Below, one piece after another: positions 1-9,306 of a stretch of DNA of 64,000 nucleotides. The notes below the pieces were generated by a model. That model was not told the origin of the DNA and did no database searches. It saw only the letters and a list, made by a program, of their open reading frames with translations. Position 1 is the stretch's first letter. Each line of letters starts with the position of its first letter. The stretch is from contig NZ_CP108581.1 of the NCBI RefSeq assembly GCF_036010665.1, positions 7,307,535 to 7,371,534 of the forward strand. Reading direction: 5' to 3'. The DNA comes from Microbispora sp. NBC_01189. GTDB taxonomy: Bacteria > Actinomycetota > Actinomycetes > Streptosporangiales > Streptosporangiaceae. Made by a program: the position numbers and the translations under genes.

Positions 1-2
1 GC

Positions 3-194
3 CGGACCGCCGGGCTCGACGCGTTCGGCGTCGGCGACGACTCCAGCCACGACTGGCCGGTGGAGACGGCGGCCTACGCGATGCGGGAGTTCCCCGCCGC
101 CGCCAAGGCCCTGCTCGACGGTCTGGTCCTGCACTCGCCGCCGCGGTTCCTCGGCCGGCGCGAGGTCGCCCTCGACCGCGCGCTGGCCTCCTGA
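3..194 (+). CDS. C-terminal end of an unidentified protein (partial)
   Basis: An open frame enters from the left edge and stops with TGA at 192-194, giving the last 63 residues of a plus-strand protein. The tail includes DAFGVGDDSSHDWP and ends ALDRALAS. The bias to G/C in third positions is typical of a real gene in this genome. I do not recognise the family from this fragment and assign no function. It converges on the LPMO gene, with 282 bases between the two stop codons. Confidence 0.6.
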   Translation, partial: RTAGLDAFGVGDDSSHDWPVETAAYAMREFPAAAKALLDGLVLHSPPRFLGRREVALDRALAS

Positions 195-285
195 CGCCGC
201 GAAACTTTCATCCGGCGGGCCGCGGCGACCTGGGCGGACAGGGGTGGGCGGGCTCGCTCCGCTGGCCGGTCGGCGAGGAGGGGGT

Positions 286-291
286 TAGTGT
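286..291 (+). promoter_or_regulatory. Candidate -10 element of an orphan promoter
   Basis: TAGTGT fits the TANNNT pattern of actinobacterial primary-sigma promoters. It lies 10 bases before a perfect CebR-type operator, which would then cover positions just after the start of transcription. I see no good -35. Confidence 0.35.
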
Positions 292-301
292 CCGGGGCAC
301 G

Positions 302-315
302 TGGGAGCGCTCCCA
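302..315. promoter_or_regulatory. CebR/CelR-type operator (perfect palindrome)
   Basis: TGGGAGCGCTCCCA is an exact 14-bp palindrome identical to the operator of the LacI-family cellulose-utilisation repressor CebR/CelR of Streptomyces and Thermobifida. Such sites normally sit between promoter and start codon of cellulase or cellobiose-uptake genes. Here both flanking genes converge on it, so it does not control an obvious complete gene. See the small frame at 347-490. Confidence 0.75.
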
Positions 316-346
316 CCTGTCGTACGGGAGGTGAGGCCACACCACA

Positions 347-490
347 GTGGCTATCGCACCGCGGGTACGAGGCGGACCCTCCTCCGCTCACCCATCGCGC
401 GACGCCGGGGAGGCCGTCACGGCGGCCTCCCCGGCGTCTCCCGCGAATCCGGATTCAGTTCACCGTCGCGCGCCGCTCAGCCGCAGCTGA
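347..490 (+). pseudogene. Short frame behind the CebR operator, possible gene remnant
   Basis: A GTG at 347 follows a Shine-Dalgarno-like GGGAGGTGAGG at 326-336 and opens 47 codons before TGA at 488-490. Promoter, operator, ribosome-binding site and start follow each other as in a cellulase gene, but the frame has no recognisable domain. It runs through a strong hairpin (401-438) and overlaps the antisense end of the LPMO gene. It may be the 5' remnant of a lost gene or simply chance. I do not claim a functional peptide. Confidence 0.25.
401..438 (-). terminator. Strong hairpin downstream of the LPMO gene
   Basis: A perfect 15-bp stem (401-415 with 424-438) closes an 8-base loop, 39 bases after the LPMO stop. 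It has no U-tract, as is common for actinobacterial terminators, and could also stop plus-strand transcription. Confidence 0.75.
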
Positions 491-1580
491 TGTCGCTGAT
501 CACCGGCACCGCCGACCCTGAGCCGAGGAACCCGGCCGTGGCCGAAGCCCCCGGGGCCAGCGAGTTGTTGTAGTCCGGCGCGTGGATCATCGCGAACGGC
601 CCGCTCTGCATCGAGGTCCCGTTCCACGCCTGGGTGACCGTCGCGCCGTTCGACAGCTGCCACTGGATGTACCAGCCGTTCAGCGGCGTCGTGCCGGTGT
701 TCTTGATCGTGGCCTCGCCCTGGAAGCCGCCCGGCCAGGTGTTGGTCAGCTTCACCGTGGCGGTGCAGGACGGGTTCCCGGTCGTCGGGGACGCCGAGGG
801 GCTCCGGCTGGGCGTGACGCTCGGGGTGGCGCTGGGCTTGGCGCTCGGGCTGGCACTGGGGCTGGCACTGGGGGACGCGCTCGGCGACGGGTTGCCGCCG
901 ACGAAGTCCACGTCCGAGCAGCCGTAGAAGGTCTCCTGGCTGTCGGACCGGTACCAGACGGCGTAGATGATGTGCCGGCCGCTCTTGTTGGGCAGCTTGC
1001 CCGAGAAGCGATAGGCGCCGTTGGTGACCGCGGGCTCGGGGTCGGCCGTGAGGAACGGCTGTTCCTCCATGTCCGCCCAGGTGAGCGGCTTGGTCGGGTT
1101 GTAGCCGTCCTTGGTGACATAGAGCTTGAAGCCGCCGGGGTGGGGCACCCAGGCGCCGTAGACGAAATCGTACGTCGCGCCGGCCCTGAGCGTGGTGGTC
1201 GGCCAGTCGGTCCTGGCCGCGTCGTAGGCGGCGTACTTGCTGAAACCGCCGCTGCACAGCTGGCCGTCCGGGATGAAGCCCCGGGTGCGGCCGCCGCCGT
1301 CGGAGCGGAGCACGCCGTACCAGTCGTAGAGGGGCTGGGTGCCGCCGGCCGCCACCGCGTCCTTGCAGGCGGCGTTCTTGGGAATGATCTGGCCGCCGGT
1401 CAGGCCGTCGGTGTAGCAGGCGTAGGTGCGGCTGGCGGGGGCCTGCAGGGCGCCGTGGGCCTCGGCGGCGGTCTGGGTCACTATCGCGACGACGCCGGCG
1501 AGCAGGGCCGCCACCGCGGCGAGGACGACGAGGTTGCGCCTGGATCTCAATCGCGGAGTTCGCAGGGGCAGGAATCTCAC
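477..1580 (-). CDS. Secreted AA10 lytic polysaccharide monooxygenase with CBM2
   Basis: Copper enzyme that oxidatively cleaves crystalline polysaccharide outside the cell, probably cellulose at C1. The GTG at 1580 is chosen because GAGGAG lies 7 bases upstream. It gives a signal peptide (residues 1-41) cut before His42, which must be N-terminal in an LPMO. His42 and His147 form the copper brace and Phe226 is the likely axial residue. Residues TRGFIPDGQLCSGG and RHIIYAVW resemble Streptomyces cellulose-active AA10 enzymes. A Pro/Ser linker (230-270) leads to a C-terminal CBM2 (271-367) with Cys at both ends and conserved Trp. Total 367 residues. The substrate is inferred from similarity. Confidence 0.93.
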   Translation of the reverse strand: MRFLPLRTPRLRSRRNLVVLAAVAALLAGVVAIVTQTAAEAHGALQAPASRTYACYTDGLTGGQIIPKNAACKDAVAAGGTQPLYDWYGVLRSDGGGRTRGFIPDGQLCSGGFSKYAAYDAARTDWPTTTLRAGATYDFVYGAWVPHPGGFKLYVTKDGYNPTKPLTWADMEEQPFLTADPEPAVTNGAYRFSGKLPNKSGRHIIYAVWYRSDSQETFYGCSDVDFVGGNPSPSASPSASPSASPSAKPSATPSVTPSRSPSASPTTGNPSCTATVKLTNTWPGGFQGEATIKNTGTTPLNGWYIQWQLSNGATVTQAWNGTSMQSGPFAMIHAPDYNNSLAPGASATAGFLGSGSAVPVISDISCG

Positions 1581-1658
1581 AGGGGTTCTCCTCTGATGGG
1601 CGGGCGCGCCTCCGGTGCGGAAGGGTCGCGCCGTCTTGGGCTGTCGTACGAGAAGAAC

Positions 1659-1679
1659 GCGTGCGGCATCGCCGCACGC
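1659..1679 (-). promoter_or_regulatory. Inverted repeat in the LPMO 5' region
   Basis: GCGTGCGGC and GCCGCACGC form a perfect 9-bp stem around a 3-base loop, about 80 bases before the LPMO start. It could be an operator or an mRNA leader hairpin. Confidence 0.4.
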
Positions 1680-1798
1680 CCTCCTGAGCCCACCCATCAG
1701 TGGCCACCGCGCACAGTGATTGAAACACGCGCGAGGCGCCCGGGCCAACCTCGACCGGCGAATCCGCCGATCACACAGGCCCGATCACGCGGGCCCGA

Positions 1799-3181
1799 TC
1801 ACGCGGGCGGAGGACCGTACCCTCCGGGACCGGGCGGCGGCTGCTGCCCGTAACCGGCGGGAGGGAGCCCGCCGGGGGGAGGACCGCCGGGAGCGTGACC
1901 GCCGGGGGAAACGCCCCCGGGACCGGGCGGGCCGTACCAGGGCGGCACGGCGGGGCCGCCCGGCCGTCGCCCCGGCGGGGGCGCGCCGGGGGCGTACCCG
2001 GGAGGCGGCACCCCGCGCGCCGCGTCCGCCTGGTGGCGCTCCGGCAGCGGGAACGACATCCGGGCGTAGGCCATCAGGTCCGCCAGCGACCGCTGCTGGG
2101 CGCGGAAGGTCTCCTCGTCGACCCCTCCCCTGGCCGCGCGGGCGTGCAGCAGCCCGAGCTCGGTCGAGGCGAGCTGATAGTCGATCATGGCTCGCGCCCC
2201 GGCCCGGCCGCCGAGGGCCTTGGCCCAGGCCCGGGCGTGCCGCCGGCGGCGCAGCGACGACAGCATGAAGATGTCGGCCTGGTTGATCAGCCCGTTGCGC
2301 TCGTACGGCGGCAGGTAGTGCTGGATCAGCCCGACGATCCGCCGCCTGTCCCGGAAGATCACGATGAGCTCGACCACGAGCAGCAGCATCAGCAGCAGGT
2401 AGGCGACGGCCAGCCCGCCGAGCCCGCCGAAGGTGGCCAGGCCGTTCCACAGGCCGTGCAGGAGCATCGCGCCGATCCAGCCGACGACGATCACGATGAC
2501 GCCCACCGCACCCCGGCGCTGGGCGGCGTACGCGACCGCGATGCCGATCAGCGAGGTGAACAGCGGATGGGCGAACGGCGAGAGCACGGCCCGCAGCACG
2601 AGCGTGGCGGCGAGCCCCTGGGCGCCGTTCTCCTGCAGCGCGGCGATGTAGTAGCTGACGTTCTCGGACATGGCGAAGCCCAGCCCGACCATGCTCGCGT
2701 AGATGATCCCGTCGGTCGGGCCGTCGAGCTCGTGCCGGCGGAACCACAGCAGCCCGAGCAGCACCAGGCCCTTCGCCGTCTCCTCGACCGGCGGCGCGCC
2801 GAAGGTGGCGACCAGGTTCCGCGCGTTTCCGACGTCGCCGAGCTGGTGGGCGACGTAGACGAGGTTGAGCGAGTTCAGCAGCCCGGCGAGCAGCACGGCG
2901 ATGCCGGCGCCCCAGGCGAACGCGAAGACCAGGTTGCTGCGCGGCTCGGGTTCCATGCGGTCCAGCGCGAGCACGCCCGCGAGCAGCAGCGGCACCGGCG
3001 CCACCGCGAGCCCGAGCGCGATGAAGAACTGGACCGGGTCGCCGTTGATGATGTCGAAGGAGAACGACACCAGGGCGCAGATCCCGGCGATGACCAGGCC
3101 CGCGATCAGACCGACGGACGGGCGTTCCTTCAGGACGGCGCGAGGGTCGAGGCCTGCCACTTTGCGACTGTAACCGAACAC
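1799..3181 (-). CDS. PrsW-family intramembrane metalloprotease
   Basis: Polytopic membrane protein of the PrsW/CPBP-like M82 family, whose best-known member cuts an anti-sigma factor in Bacillus. From the GTG at 3181 it has 460 residues with about 8-9 hydrophobic segments. The hallmark residues are present: EETAK (133-137), SEN (172-174) with Glu173, His205 in AHPLF and His242 in LLHGLWNG. A cytosolic stretch and a long Pro/Gly-rich tail (from about 395) follow. The start is uncertain: GTG 3181 has GGAGGGGG some 12 bases upstream, while an ATG at 3247 gives 482 residues. The substrate is unknown, and no sigma/anti-sigma pair is nearby. Confidence 0.88.
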   Translation of the reverse strand: MFGYSRKVAGLDPRAVLKERPSVGLIAGLVIAGICALVSFSFDIINGDPVQFFIALGLAVAPVPLLLAGVLALDRMEPEPRSNLVFAFAWGAGIAVLLAGLLNSLNLVYVAHQLGDVGNARNLVATFGAPPVEETAKGLVLLGLLWFRRHELDGPTDGIIYASMVGLGFAMSENVSYYIAALQENGAQGLAATLVLRAVLSPFAHPLFTSLIGIAVAYAAQRRGAVGVIVIVVGWIGAMLLHGLWNGLATFGGLGGLAVAYLLLMLLLVVELIVIFRDRRRIVGLIQHYLPPYERNGLINQADIFMLSSLRRRRHARAWAKALGGRAGARAMIDYQLASTELGLLHARAARGGVDEETFRAQQRSLADLMAYARMSFPLPERHQADAARGVPPPGYAPGAPPPGRRPGGPAVPPWYGPPGPGGVSPGGHAPGGPPPGGLPPAGYGQQPPPGPGGYGPPPA

Positions 3182-3301
3182 GGCCGCTGCGGTCCCCCTC
3201 CGGTCCCAGGAGATCCCAAAGATCCCGCGCCGGGAAGTATCCCGCATGTCGAACCGGAGGATCGGCGAAGTCACCCGGAACCCACGGCACAATAATCGAT
3301 C

Positions 3302-4870
3302 GTGAACGTCGCACCACGCGGCGGGCTCGGGCGGCGCGGCTTCCTGCGCGTCGCGGCCGCGGCGGCCGCCGGGTCGGTCGCCGGGTCGGTCGCCGCCTGC
3401 GAGCCCGCCGTACAGCTCAGGGGGTCGGGGCAGGCCACGCCTTCGGGAACCGCCGCCTCGCCCGGATCGTCCCGTACGCCCGCACCGGAACGGCTCCTGG
3501 CCGGCGATCCGGACTGGCGGATTCGCCGGACCGGCCCCGACGAGGCGATCGAGGGCTACTGCGACCGCGCGAGCGTGCTGCCCGGCGAGACCTTCGGGCT
3601 GCACGTGTCCACGACCGGGGACCGCTTCCGGGTCACCGCCTACCGGATGGGCTGGTACGGCGGCGCCCTGGCCCGCCGGGTGTGGCGCTCGGCGTGGGCG
3701 CGCGGCCGCGACCAGGGCCGCGGCAGGGGAGCGACAGGGGACACCCGCACCGTGCGGGCCGGCTGGCGGCGGAGCATGACGGTGCCGACCGAGGGCTGGC
3801 CCGAGGGGGTCTACCTGCTGCGCCTCGACTCCGAGCGCGGCCACCAGCGGTACGTGCCCCTGGTCGTGCGCTCGGCCTCCGGAGCCGGCCGGACGGTGCT
3901 CGTCCACGCGACCCCGACCTGGCAGGCCTACAACCGGTGGGGCGGCTACAGCCTCTACTACGGGGAGAACGGCAGGTACGAGAGCCGGTCGCTCGCGGTC
4001 AGCTTCGACCGGCCGTACGACCGGACCGGGATGGAGAAGTTCCTGGTCCACGAACGGCCGGTGGTGGCGCTGGCGGAACGGCTCGGCCTGCCCCTGGCCT
4101 ACACGACGCACGGCGACCTGGAGGACGGCCACGACGTGCTGTCCGGCGCCTCCGCCGTGATCTTCCTCGGCCACGACGAGTACTGGACGCCCGGGGTCCG
4201 CCGCTCCGTGGCCGGGGCCCGCGACGCGGGCGTCAACCTCGCCTTCCTGGGCGCGAACACGTGCTACCGCCGCGTGCGACTGGAGGACGACGGCCGGACG
4301 GTGGTCTGCTACAAGACCGCGGTGGACCTCGACCCGCTGGTCCGCAGGCACCCGTCGCTCGCGACCACCGACTTCCGGGCGGCGCCGAAGCCCGACCCCG
4401 AGTCGTCGCTCGTCGGGGTCTACTACGACGGTTATCCGGTCGACGCGCCCTTCGTCGTACACGAGCCCCGTCACTGGATCTTCGCCGGCACCGGCGCGCG
4501 CCGCGGCGACGCCTTTCCCCACCTGGTGGGGGTGGAGTACGACCGGGTGAACACCGACGTGCCGACGCCGAGGCCGCTGCAGATCCTCGCCCACTCGCCG
4601 GTCACCTGCGTGGGACGGCCCAGCTTCGCCGACGCGGCCTACTACACGGCGCCGGGCGGGGCCGGGGTGTTCGCCTCGGGGACCATGCGGTGGGCCGAGA
4701 CGCTCATGGCGGGCACCCGGGACCTGCCCCGGGCGCACGGCATCGGCGCGCGCACGCGGGCCTTCGTCACGACCGCGACGACCAACGTGCTGAAGGGCTT
4801 CGCCGAGGGCCCGGCGGGTGATCGCACGCCCGCGCCCGACGACAACGTGCGGAGGACCTACCGCCGCTGA
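3302..4870 (+). CDS. Tat-exported lipoprotein, N,N-dimethylformamidase beta-like domain
   Basis: 522 residues. The N-terminus has a twin-arginine motif RRGFL (11-15), a hydrophobic stretch and a lipobox ending at Cys33 (SVAAC), so the protein is probably a lipoprotein on the outer face of the membrane. The body matches the large C-terminal domain shared with N,N-dimethylformamidase beta subunits (phrases TWQAYNRWGGYSLY, LGHDEYWTPGVR, GANTCYRRVR). Exported copies of this domain are common in actinobacteria and have no assigned substrate. It starts with GTG, has no clear Shine-Dalgarno and may be translated from a near-leaderless mRNA. It is divergent from the PrsW gene. Confidence 0.8.
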   Translation: MNVAPRGGLGRRGFLRVAAAAAAGSVAGSVAACEPAVQLRGSGQATPSGTAASPGSSRTPAPERLLAGDPDWRIRRTGPDEAIEGYCDRASVLPGETFGLHVSTTGDRFRVTAYRMGWYGGALARRVWRSAWARGRDQGRGRGATGDTRTVRAGWRRSMTVPTEGWPEGVYLLRLDSERGHQRYVPLVVRSASGAGRTVLVHATPTWQAYNRWGGYSLYYGENGRYESRSLAVSFDRPYDRTGMEKFLVHERPVVALAERLGLPLAYTTHGDLEDGHDVLSGASAVIFLGHDEYWTPGVRRSVAGARDAGVNLAFLGANTCYRRVRLEDDGRTVVCYKTAVDLDPLVRRHPSLATTDFRAAPKPDPESSLVGVYYDGYPVDAPFVVHEPRHWIFAGTGARRGDAFPHLVGVEYDRVNTDVPTPRPLQILAHSPVTCVGRPSFADAAYYTAPGGAGVFASGTMRWAETLMAGTRDLPRAHGIGARTRAFVTTATTNVLKGFAEGPAGDRTPAPDDNVRRTYRR

Positions 4871-4890
4871 TCCCGCCCAGACGACCCGGA

Positions 4891-5844
4891 TCAGACGAGC
4901 AGCGAGTCGATCGCGACGGCGAGGAACAGCAGCGCCAGATAGATGTTCGACCAGTGGAAGAACCGCATCGGCCGCAGGTCGACGCCGGTCTTGCCGGCGT
5001 TCACCCGGCCCAGCAGGCGGTGGACCTCCACCAGGCAGACCACGCCGAGCACGAGCGCGACGGCAGGGTAGAACAGGGAGGTGCCGGCGACCGGCCACAG
5101 CAGCAGCGAGCACAGCACGGTGGCCCAGGTGTAGGCGACGACCTGCCCCACCACCCGGCGCTCGGTGGCCACCACCGGGAGCATCGGCACCTCGGCCGCC
5201 GCGTAGTCCTCGCGGTAGCGCATGGCGAGGGTCCAGGTGTGCGGCGGCGTCCAGAAGAACACCACGCCGAACAGCACGACCGGCGCCCACGACAGCCCGC
5301 CGGTGATGCCGGCCCAGCCGATCAGCACCGGCATGCACCCGGCGATGCCGCCCCACACGATGTTCTGTGACGTACGCCTCTTCAGCACCAGCGAGTAGAC
5401 GAAGACGTAGAACAGGATCGCGCCCAGCGACAGCGCGGCGGCCAGCGCGTTCACCGTGAGGGCGAGGCCGAGGGTGGACAACGTGCCGAGAATCACACCG
5501 AAGACCAGCGCGCCCGCCGGGGAGACGTCGTGCTTGGCGAGCGGCCGCCTGCGGGTCCGCCGCATCGTGCGGTCGATGTCCCGGTCGATGTAGCAGTTCA
5601 GCACGTTCGCGCTGCCCGCCGACAGCGTGCCGAAGACCATCGTCGCGGTGGCCGTCCACAGGTCGGGCAGCCCGCGCGCCGCCAGGAACATGACCGGCAG
5701 GGTCGTGATCAGCAGCAGTTCGATGATCCGCGGCTTGGTGAGCGCCACGTAGGCCTTCACGAGCGCCCCGGCGGAGCGGGGAGCCGTGGCCGTCGCGGTC
5801 GGCCCGAGGGGGGCCACCGCCTGCTTGTTCGTCAGGACCGTCAA
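4891..5844 (-). CDS. ctaB: Protoheme IX farnesyltransferase (heme O synthase)
   Basis: UbiA-type membrane prenyltransferase that adds farnesyl to heme B, making heme O for cytochrome c oxidase. The prenyl-diphosphate motifs NCYIDRDID and [11 protein letters not shown] are present with about nine membrane segments. The TTG at 5844 has GGAAG upstream and gives 317 residues, the usual length. A GTG at 5928 would add 28 residues of unclear value. Gene order ctaB divergent from tkt is conserved in actinobacteria. Confidence 0.95.
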   Translation of the reverse strand: MTVLTNKQAVAPLGPTATATAPRSAGALVKAYVALTKPRIIELLLITTLPVMFLAARGLPDLWTATATMVFGTLSAGSANVLNCYIDRDIDRTMRRTRRRPLAKHDVSPAGALVFGVILGTLSTLGLALTVNALAAALSLGAILFYVFVYSLVLKRRTSQNIVWGGIAGCMPVLIGWAGITGGLSWAPVVLFGVVFFWTPPHTWTLAMRYREDYAAAEVPMLPVVATERRVVGQVVAYTWATVLCSLLLWPVAGTSLFYPAVALVLGVVCLVEVHRLLGRVNAGKTGVDLRPMRFFHWSNIYLALLFLAVAIDSLLV

Positions 5845-6082
5845 GGCGCTTCCAACACGTGCGAGGTCAACGCGTAACCTTCTGATTAGGGCGGATCTCC
5901 GGGCAGCGGCCGGCACTTGAGCATTCACTGTAGTCGCCGGAGTGGGTGGTCCCCGAACCGGGGGCGAAGTCGCGGGCGCGTACCGGAGGTGCCTACCAAA
6001 CGGTATTACTGCCGACCCGTTAGGGTCCCCTGTGGGCGGGAAATGCCAGAACCGGCGCGAAAACTATGAGGGGATCGAGCAG

Positions 6083-8185
6083 TTGAGCAGCGCAAGCCTT
6101 GAGTGGAGTGACCTTGACCGGCAGTCGGTCGACGTCGTACGTGCCCTTGCGATGGACGCCGTGGAGAAGGCGGGATCGGGTCACCCCGGCACGGCGATGA
6201 GCCTCGCCCCCGCCGCCTACCTTCTCTTCCAGCGGGTCCTGCGGCACGACCCCTCGGATCCCAAGTGGGCGGGACGTGACAGATTCGTCCTTTCCTGTGG
6301 GCATTCGAGCCTGACGCTTTACATCCAGCTCTACCTGTCCGGCTATGGCCTGACCCTCGACGACCTGAAGTCGCTGCGCCAGTGGGGCAGCCTCACCCCG
6401 GGTCACCCGGAGTACGGCCACACCCTCGGTGTGGAGACCACGACCGGCCCGCTCGGCCAGGGCGTCGGCAACGCGGTCGGCATGGCCATGGCCGCCCGCC
6501 GCGAACGCGGCCTGTTCGATCCCGACGCGGCCGAGGGCGCCTCGCCGTTCGACCACATGATCTGGTGCTTCGCCTCGGAGGGCGACCTGGAGGAGGGCAT
6601 CAGCCACGAGGTCAGCGCGCTCGCCGGCCACCAGAAGCTCGGCAACCTCGCCGTCGTCTTCGACTCCAACCACATCTCCATCGAGGACGACACCCAGATC
6701 GCCCTCTCCGAGGACATCGCCAAGCGCTACGAGGCGTACGGCTGGCACGTCCTGGAGGTCGACTGGACCGCCACCGGGGAGTACCAGGAGGACGTCCAGG
6801 CGCTGTACGCGGCGATGGAGGCGGCCCGCGCGGAGACCGAGCGGCCCACGTTCATCAAGCTCCGCACGATCATCGGCTGGCCGGCGCCGAACAAGCAGAA
6901 CACCGGCAAGATCCACGGCTCGGCCCTGGGCGCCGAGGAGGTCGCCGCGACCAAGCGTGTCCTCGGCATGGACCCGGAGAAGAGCTTCGACGTCCCCGGC
7001 GAGGTGCTGGACCACGCCCGCGAGGTCGTCCAGCGTGGCCGGGCGCTGCGCGCCGAGTGGAACGAGGGCTACCAGGCCTGGCGTTCGGCCAACCCGGAGC
7101 GGGCGGAGCTGTTCGACCGCATCTCCGGCCGCAAGCTGCCCGAGGGCTGGGACAAGGCGCTGCCGACGTTCGAGATCGGCTCGCAGGTGGCCACCCGCAA
7201 GGCGTCCGGCGAGGTGCTGAGCGCGCTCGCGCCGGTGCTGCCGGAGCTGTGGGGTGGCTCGGCCGACCTGGCGGAGTCCAACAACACCACGATGAAGGGC
7301 GAGCCGTCCTTCATCCCGGACGAGTACCAGACCAAGGAGTTCCCCGGCGACAGGTACGGCCGGACGCTCCACTTCGGCATCCGCGAGCACGGCATGGGCG
7401 CGATCCTCAACGGCATCGCGCTGCACAACGGCACCCGCCCGTACGGCGGCACGTTCCTGGTGTTCAGCGACTACATGCGCCCGTCGGTGCGGCTCGCCGC
7501 GCTGATGAAGCTGCCGGTGACCTACGTCTGGACGCACGACTCGATCGGCCTTGGCGAGGACGGCCCGACCCACCAGCCGATCGAGCACCTGTGGGCGCTG
7601 CGCGCGATCCCCGGCCTCGACGTCGTCCGCCCGGCGGACGCCAACGAGACGGCGGCCGCCTGGAAGGCCGTGCTGGAGCACGACGACCGGCCGGCGGGCC
7701 TCGCCCTGACCCGGCAGAACGTCCCGACCCTGGAGGGTGCCGGCGACGCCGACGCCGTCGCCAGGGGCGGCTACGTGCTGCAGGACGCGTCGAACGGCCA
7801 GCCGGCCGTAGTGATCATCGGCACCGGCAGCGAGGTCCAGCTCGCCGTCGAGGCCCGCACGATCCTGGAGTCGCAGGGCATCCCGACCCGCGTCGTCTCG
7901 ATGCCGTGCGTCGAGTGGTTCCAGGAGCAGGACCCGGCCTACAAGCAGACCGTGCTGCCCCCCGCCGTGCGCGCCAGGGTCGCCGTCGAGGCGGGAATCC
8001 CGCTCGGCTGGCGCGAGTTCGTGGGTGACGCGGGCGAGGTCCTCGGTCTCGATCACTTCGGCGCCTCCGCGCCGTACAAGACGATCTACGAGCAGTTCGG
8101 CCTCACCGCCGACCGCGTCGTCGCCGCCGCCAAGGCCAGCCTGGCCAAGACGGGCGCCGACAAGGGCGAGACGACCGGAAACTGA
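6083..8185 (+). CDS. tkt: Transketolase
   Basis: Thiamine-diphosphate enzyme moving two-carbon ketol units between pentose, tetrose and hexose phosphates in the non-oxidative pentose-phosphate pathway. TTG at 6083 is chosen because GAGGGG lies 9 bases upstream; it gives 700 residues, the family length. Visible motifs are [12 protein letters not shown], the ThDP-binding [10 protein letters not shown] region and the catalytic-site stretch [16 protein letters not shown]. It is the first gene of an operon: tal begins 10 bases after its stop. Confidence 0.97.
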   Translation: MSSASLEWSDLDRQSVDVVRALAMDAVEKAGSGHPGTAMSLAPAAYLLFQRVLRHDPSDPKWAGRDRFVLSCGHSSLTLYIQLYLSGYGLTLDDLKSLRQWGSLTPGHPEYGHTLGVETTTGPLGQGVGNAVGMAMAARRERGLFDPDAAEGASPFDHMIWCFASEGDLEEGISHEVSALAGHQKLGNLAVVFDSNHISIEDDTQIALSEDIAKRYEAYGWHVLEVDWTATGEYQEDVQALYAAMEAARAETERPTFIKLRTIIGWPAPNKQNTGKIHGSALGAEEVAATKRVLGMDPEKSFDVPGEVLDHAREVVQRGRALRAEWNEGYQAWRSANPERAELFDRISGRKLPEGWDKALPTFEIGSQVATRKASGEVLSALAPVLPELWGGSADLAESNNTTMKGEPSFIPDEYQTKEFPGDRYGRTLHFGIREHGMGAILNGIALHNGTRPYGGTFLVFSDYMRPSVRLAALMKLPVTYVWTHDSIGLGEDGPTHQPIEHLWALRAIPGLDVVRPADANETAAAWKAVLEHDDRPAGLALTRQNVPTLEGAGDADAVARGGYVLQDASNGQPAVVIIGTGSEVQLAVEARTILESQGIPTRVVSMPCVEWFQEQDPAYKQTVLPPAVRARVAVEAGIPLGWREFVGDAGEVLGLDHFGASAPYKTIYEQFGLTADRVVAAAKASLAKTGADKGETTGN

Positions 8186-8195
8186 GGGACGAAGG

Positions 8196-9299
8196 ATGAA
8201 TGAGAACCTGAAGCGGCTGTCCGACGCCGGAGTCTCCATCTGGCTCGACGACATCAGCCGGGAGCGGCTGCGTTCCGGCAACCTCTCCACCCTGATCCGC
8301 GACAAGAACGTGACCGGGGTCACCTCCAACCCCACGATCTTCGCCTCCGCGCTCAGCAAGGGCGACGCGTACGACGCGCAGCTGCGCGACCTCGCCACGC
8401 GCGGGGTGACGGTCGAGGAGGCCGTACGCGCGATCACCACGTTCGACATCCGCTGGGCGGCCGACGTGCTGCGGCCGGTCTTCGACGCCACCCGCGGCGT
8501 CGACGGCCGCGTGTCGATCGAGGTGGACCCGCGCCTGGCCCGCCGGACCGACGCGACCATCGCCGAGGCCCGCGCGCTGTGGTGGATGGTCGACCGGCCG
8601 AACGTGCACATCAAGATCCCCGCGACGGTCGAGGGCCTGCCGGCGATCACCCAGGCCATCGCCGAGGGCATCAGCGTCAACGTCACGCTGATCTTCTCGC
8701 TGGAGCGCTACCGCCAGGTGCTCGACGCCTGGCTGAGCGGGCTGGAGAAGGCGAAGGCCAACGGCCTCGACCTGGCCACGATCGAGTCGGTCGCGTCGTT
8801 CTTCGTCAGCCGGGTGGACACCGAGATCGACTCCCGGCTCGACAAGATCGGCACGCCGGAGGCCGCCGAGCTGAAGGGCCGGGCCGCGGTGGCCAACGCC
8901 CGCCTGGCCTACGCGGCGTACGAGGAGGTCGTGAACTCCCCGCGCTGGCAGACGCTGCACGCGGCGGGCGCGCACCCGCAGCGTCCCCTGTGGGCGTCCA
9001 CGGGCGTGAAGAACCCCGATCTCCCCGACACCCTGTACGTCGAGCAACTGGTCACCGCGGGAGTGGTGAACACGATGCCGGAGAAGACGCTGGACGCCTC
9101 GGCCGACCACGGCCGGATCTCCGGCGACACCATCCGCCCCTTCTACCAGCAGGCGTGGGATGTCATGGCCTCGCTCAAGCAGGCCGGCATCGACTACGAC
9201 GACGTGGTCCGCGCGCTGGAGGAGGAGGGCCTCGAGAAGTTCGAGACGTCCTGGGGCGAGCTGCTGGAGACCGTCGACGGCGAGCTGCGGAAGGCCTGA
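8196..9299 (+). CDS. tal: Transaldolase
   Basis: Cytosolic Schiff-base enzyme transferring dihydroxyacetone between sugar phosphates. It has 367 residues, as usual for the actinobacterial (class 3, TalB-distant) type. TSNPTIF and the catalytic Lys in HIKIPAT are visible, as is [14 protein letters not shown]. The ATG at 8196 follows GAGGGACGAAGG. It is the second gene of the pentose-phosphate operon, and pgi starts 7 bases after its stop. Confidence 0.97.
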   Translation: MNENLKRLSDAGVSIWLDDISRERLRSGNLSTLIRDKNVTGVTSNPTIFASALSKGDAYDAQLRDLATRGVTVEEAVRAITTFDIRWAADVLRPVFDATRGVDGRVSIEVDPRLARRTDATIAEARALWWMVDRPNVHIKIPATVEGLPAITQAIAEGISVNVTLIFSLERYRQVLDAWLSGLEKAKANGLDLATIESVASFFVSRVDTEIDSRLDKIGTPEAAELKGRAAVANARLAYAAYEEVVNSPRWQTLHAAGAHPQRPLWASTGVKNPDLPDTLYVEQLVTAGVVNTMPEKTLDASADHGRISGDTIRPFYQQAWDVMASLKQAGIDYDDVVRALEEEGLEKFETSWGELLETVDGELRKA

Positions 9300-9306
9300 T
9301 CTTCAT

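Noticed and set aside
3248..5659. Very long minus-strand frame joining PrsW to sequence antisense of the lipoprotein gene
   Set aside because: It is the shadow of the plus-strand gene at 3302-4870 and the ctaB region; high GC keeps antisense frames open.
5942..6082. Longer transketolase from an earlier start
   Set aside because: It would cross the divergent promoter region, and the added residues do not resemble transketolase. TTG 6083 has a good Shine-Dalgarno.
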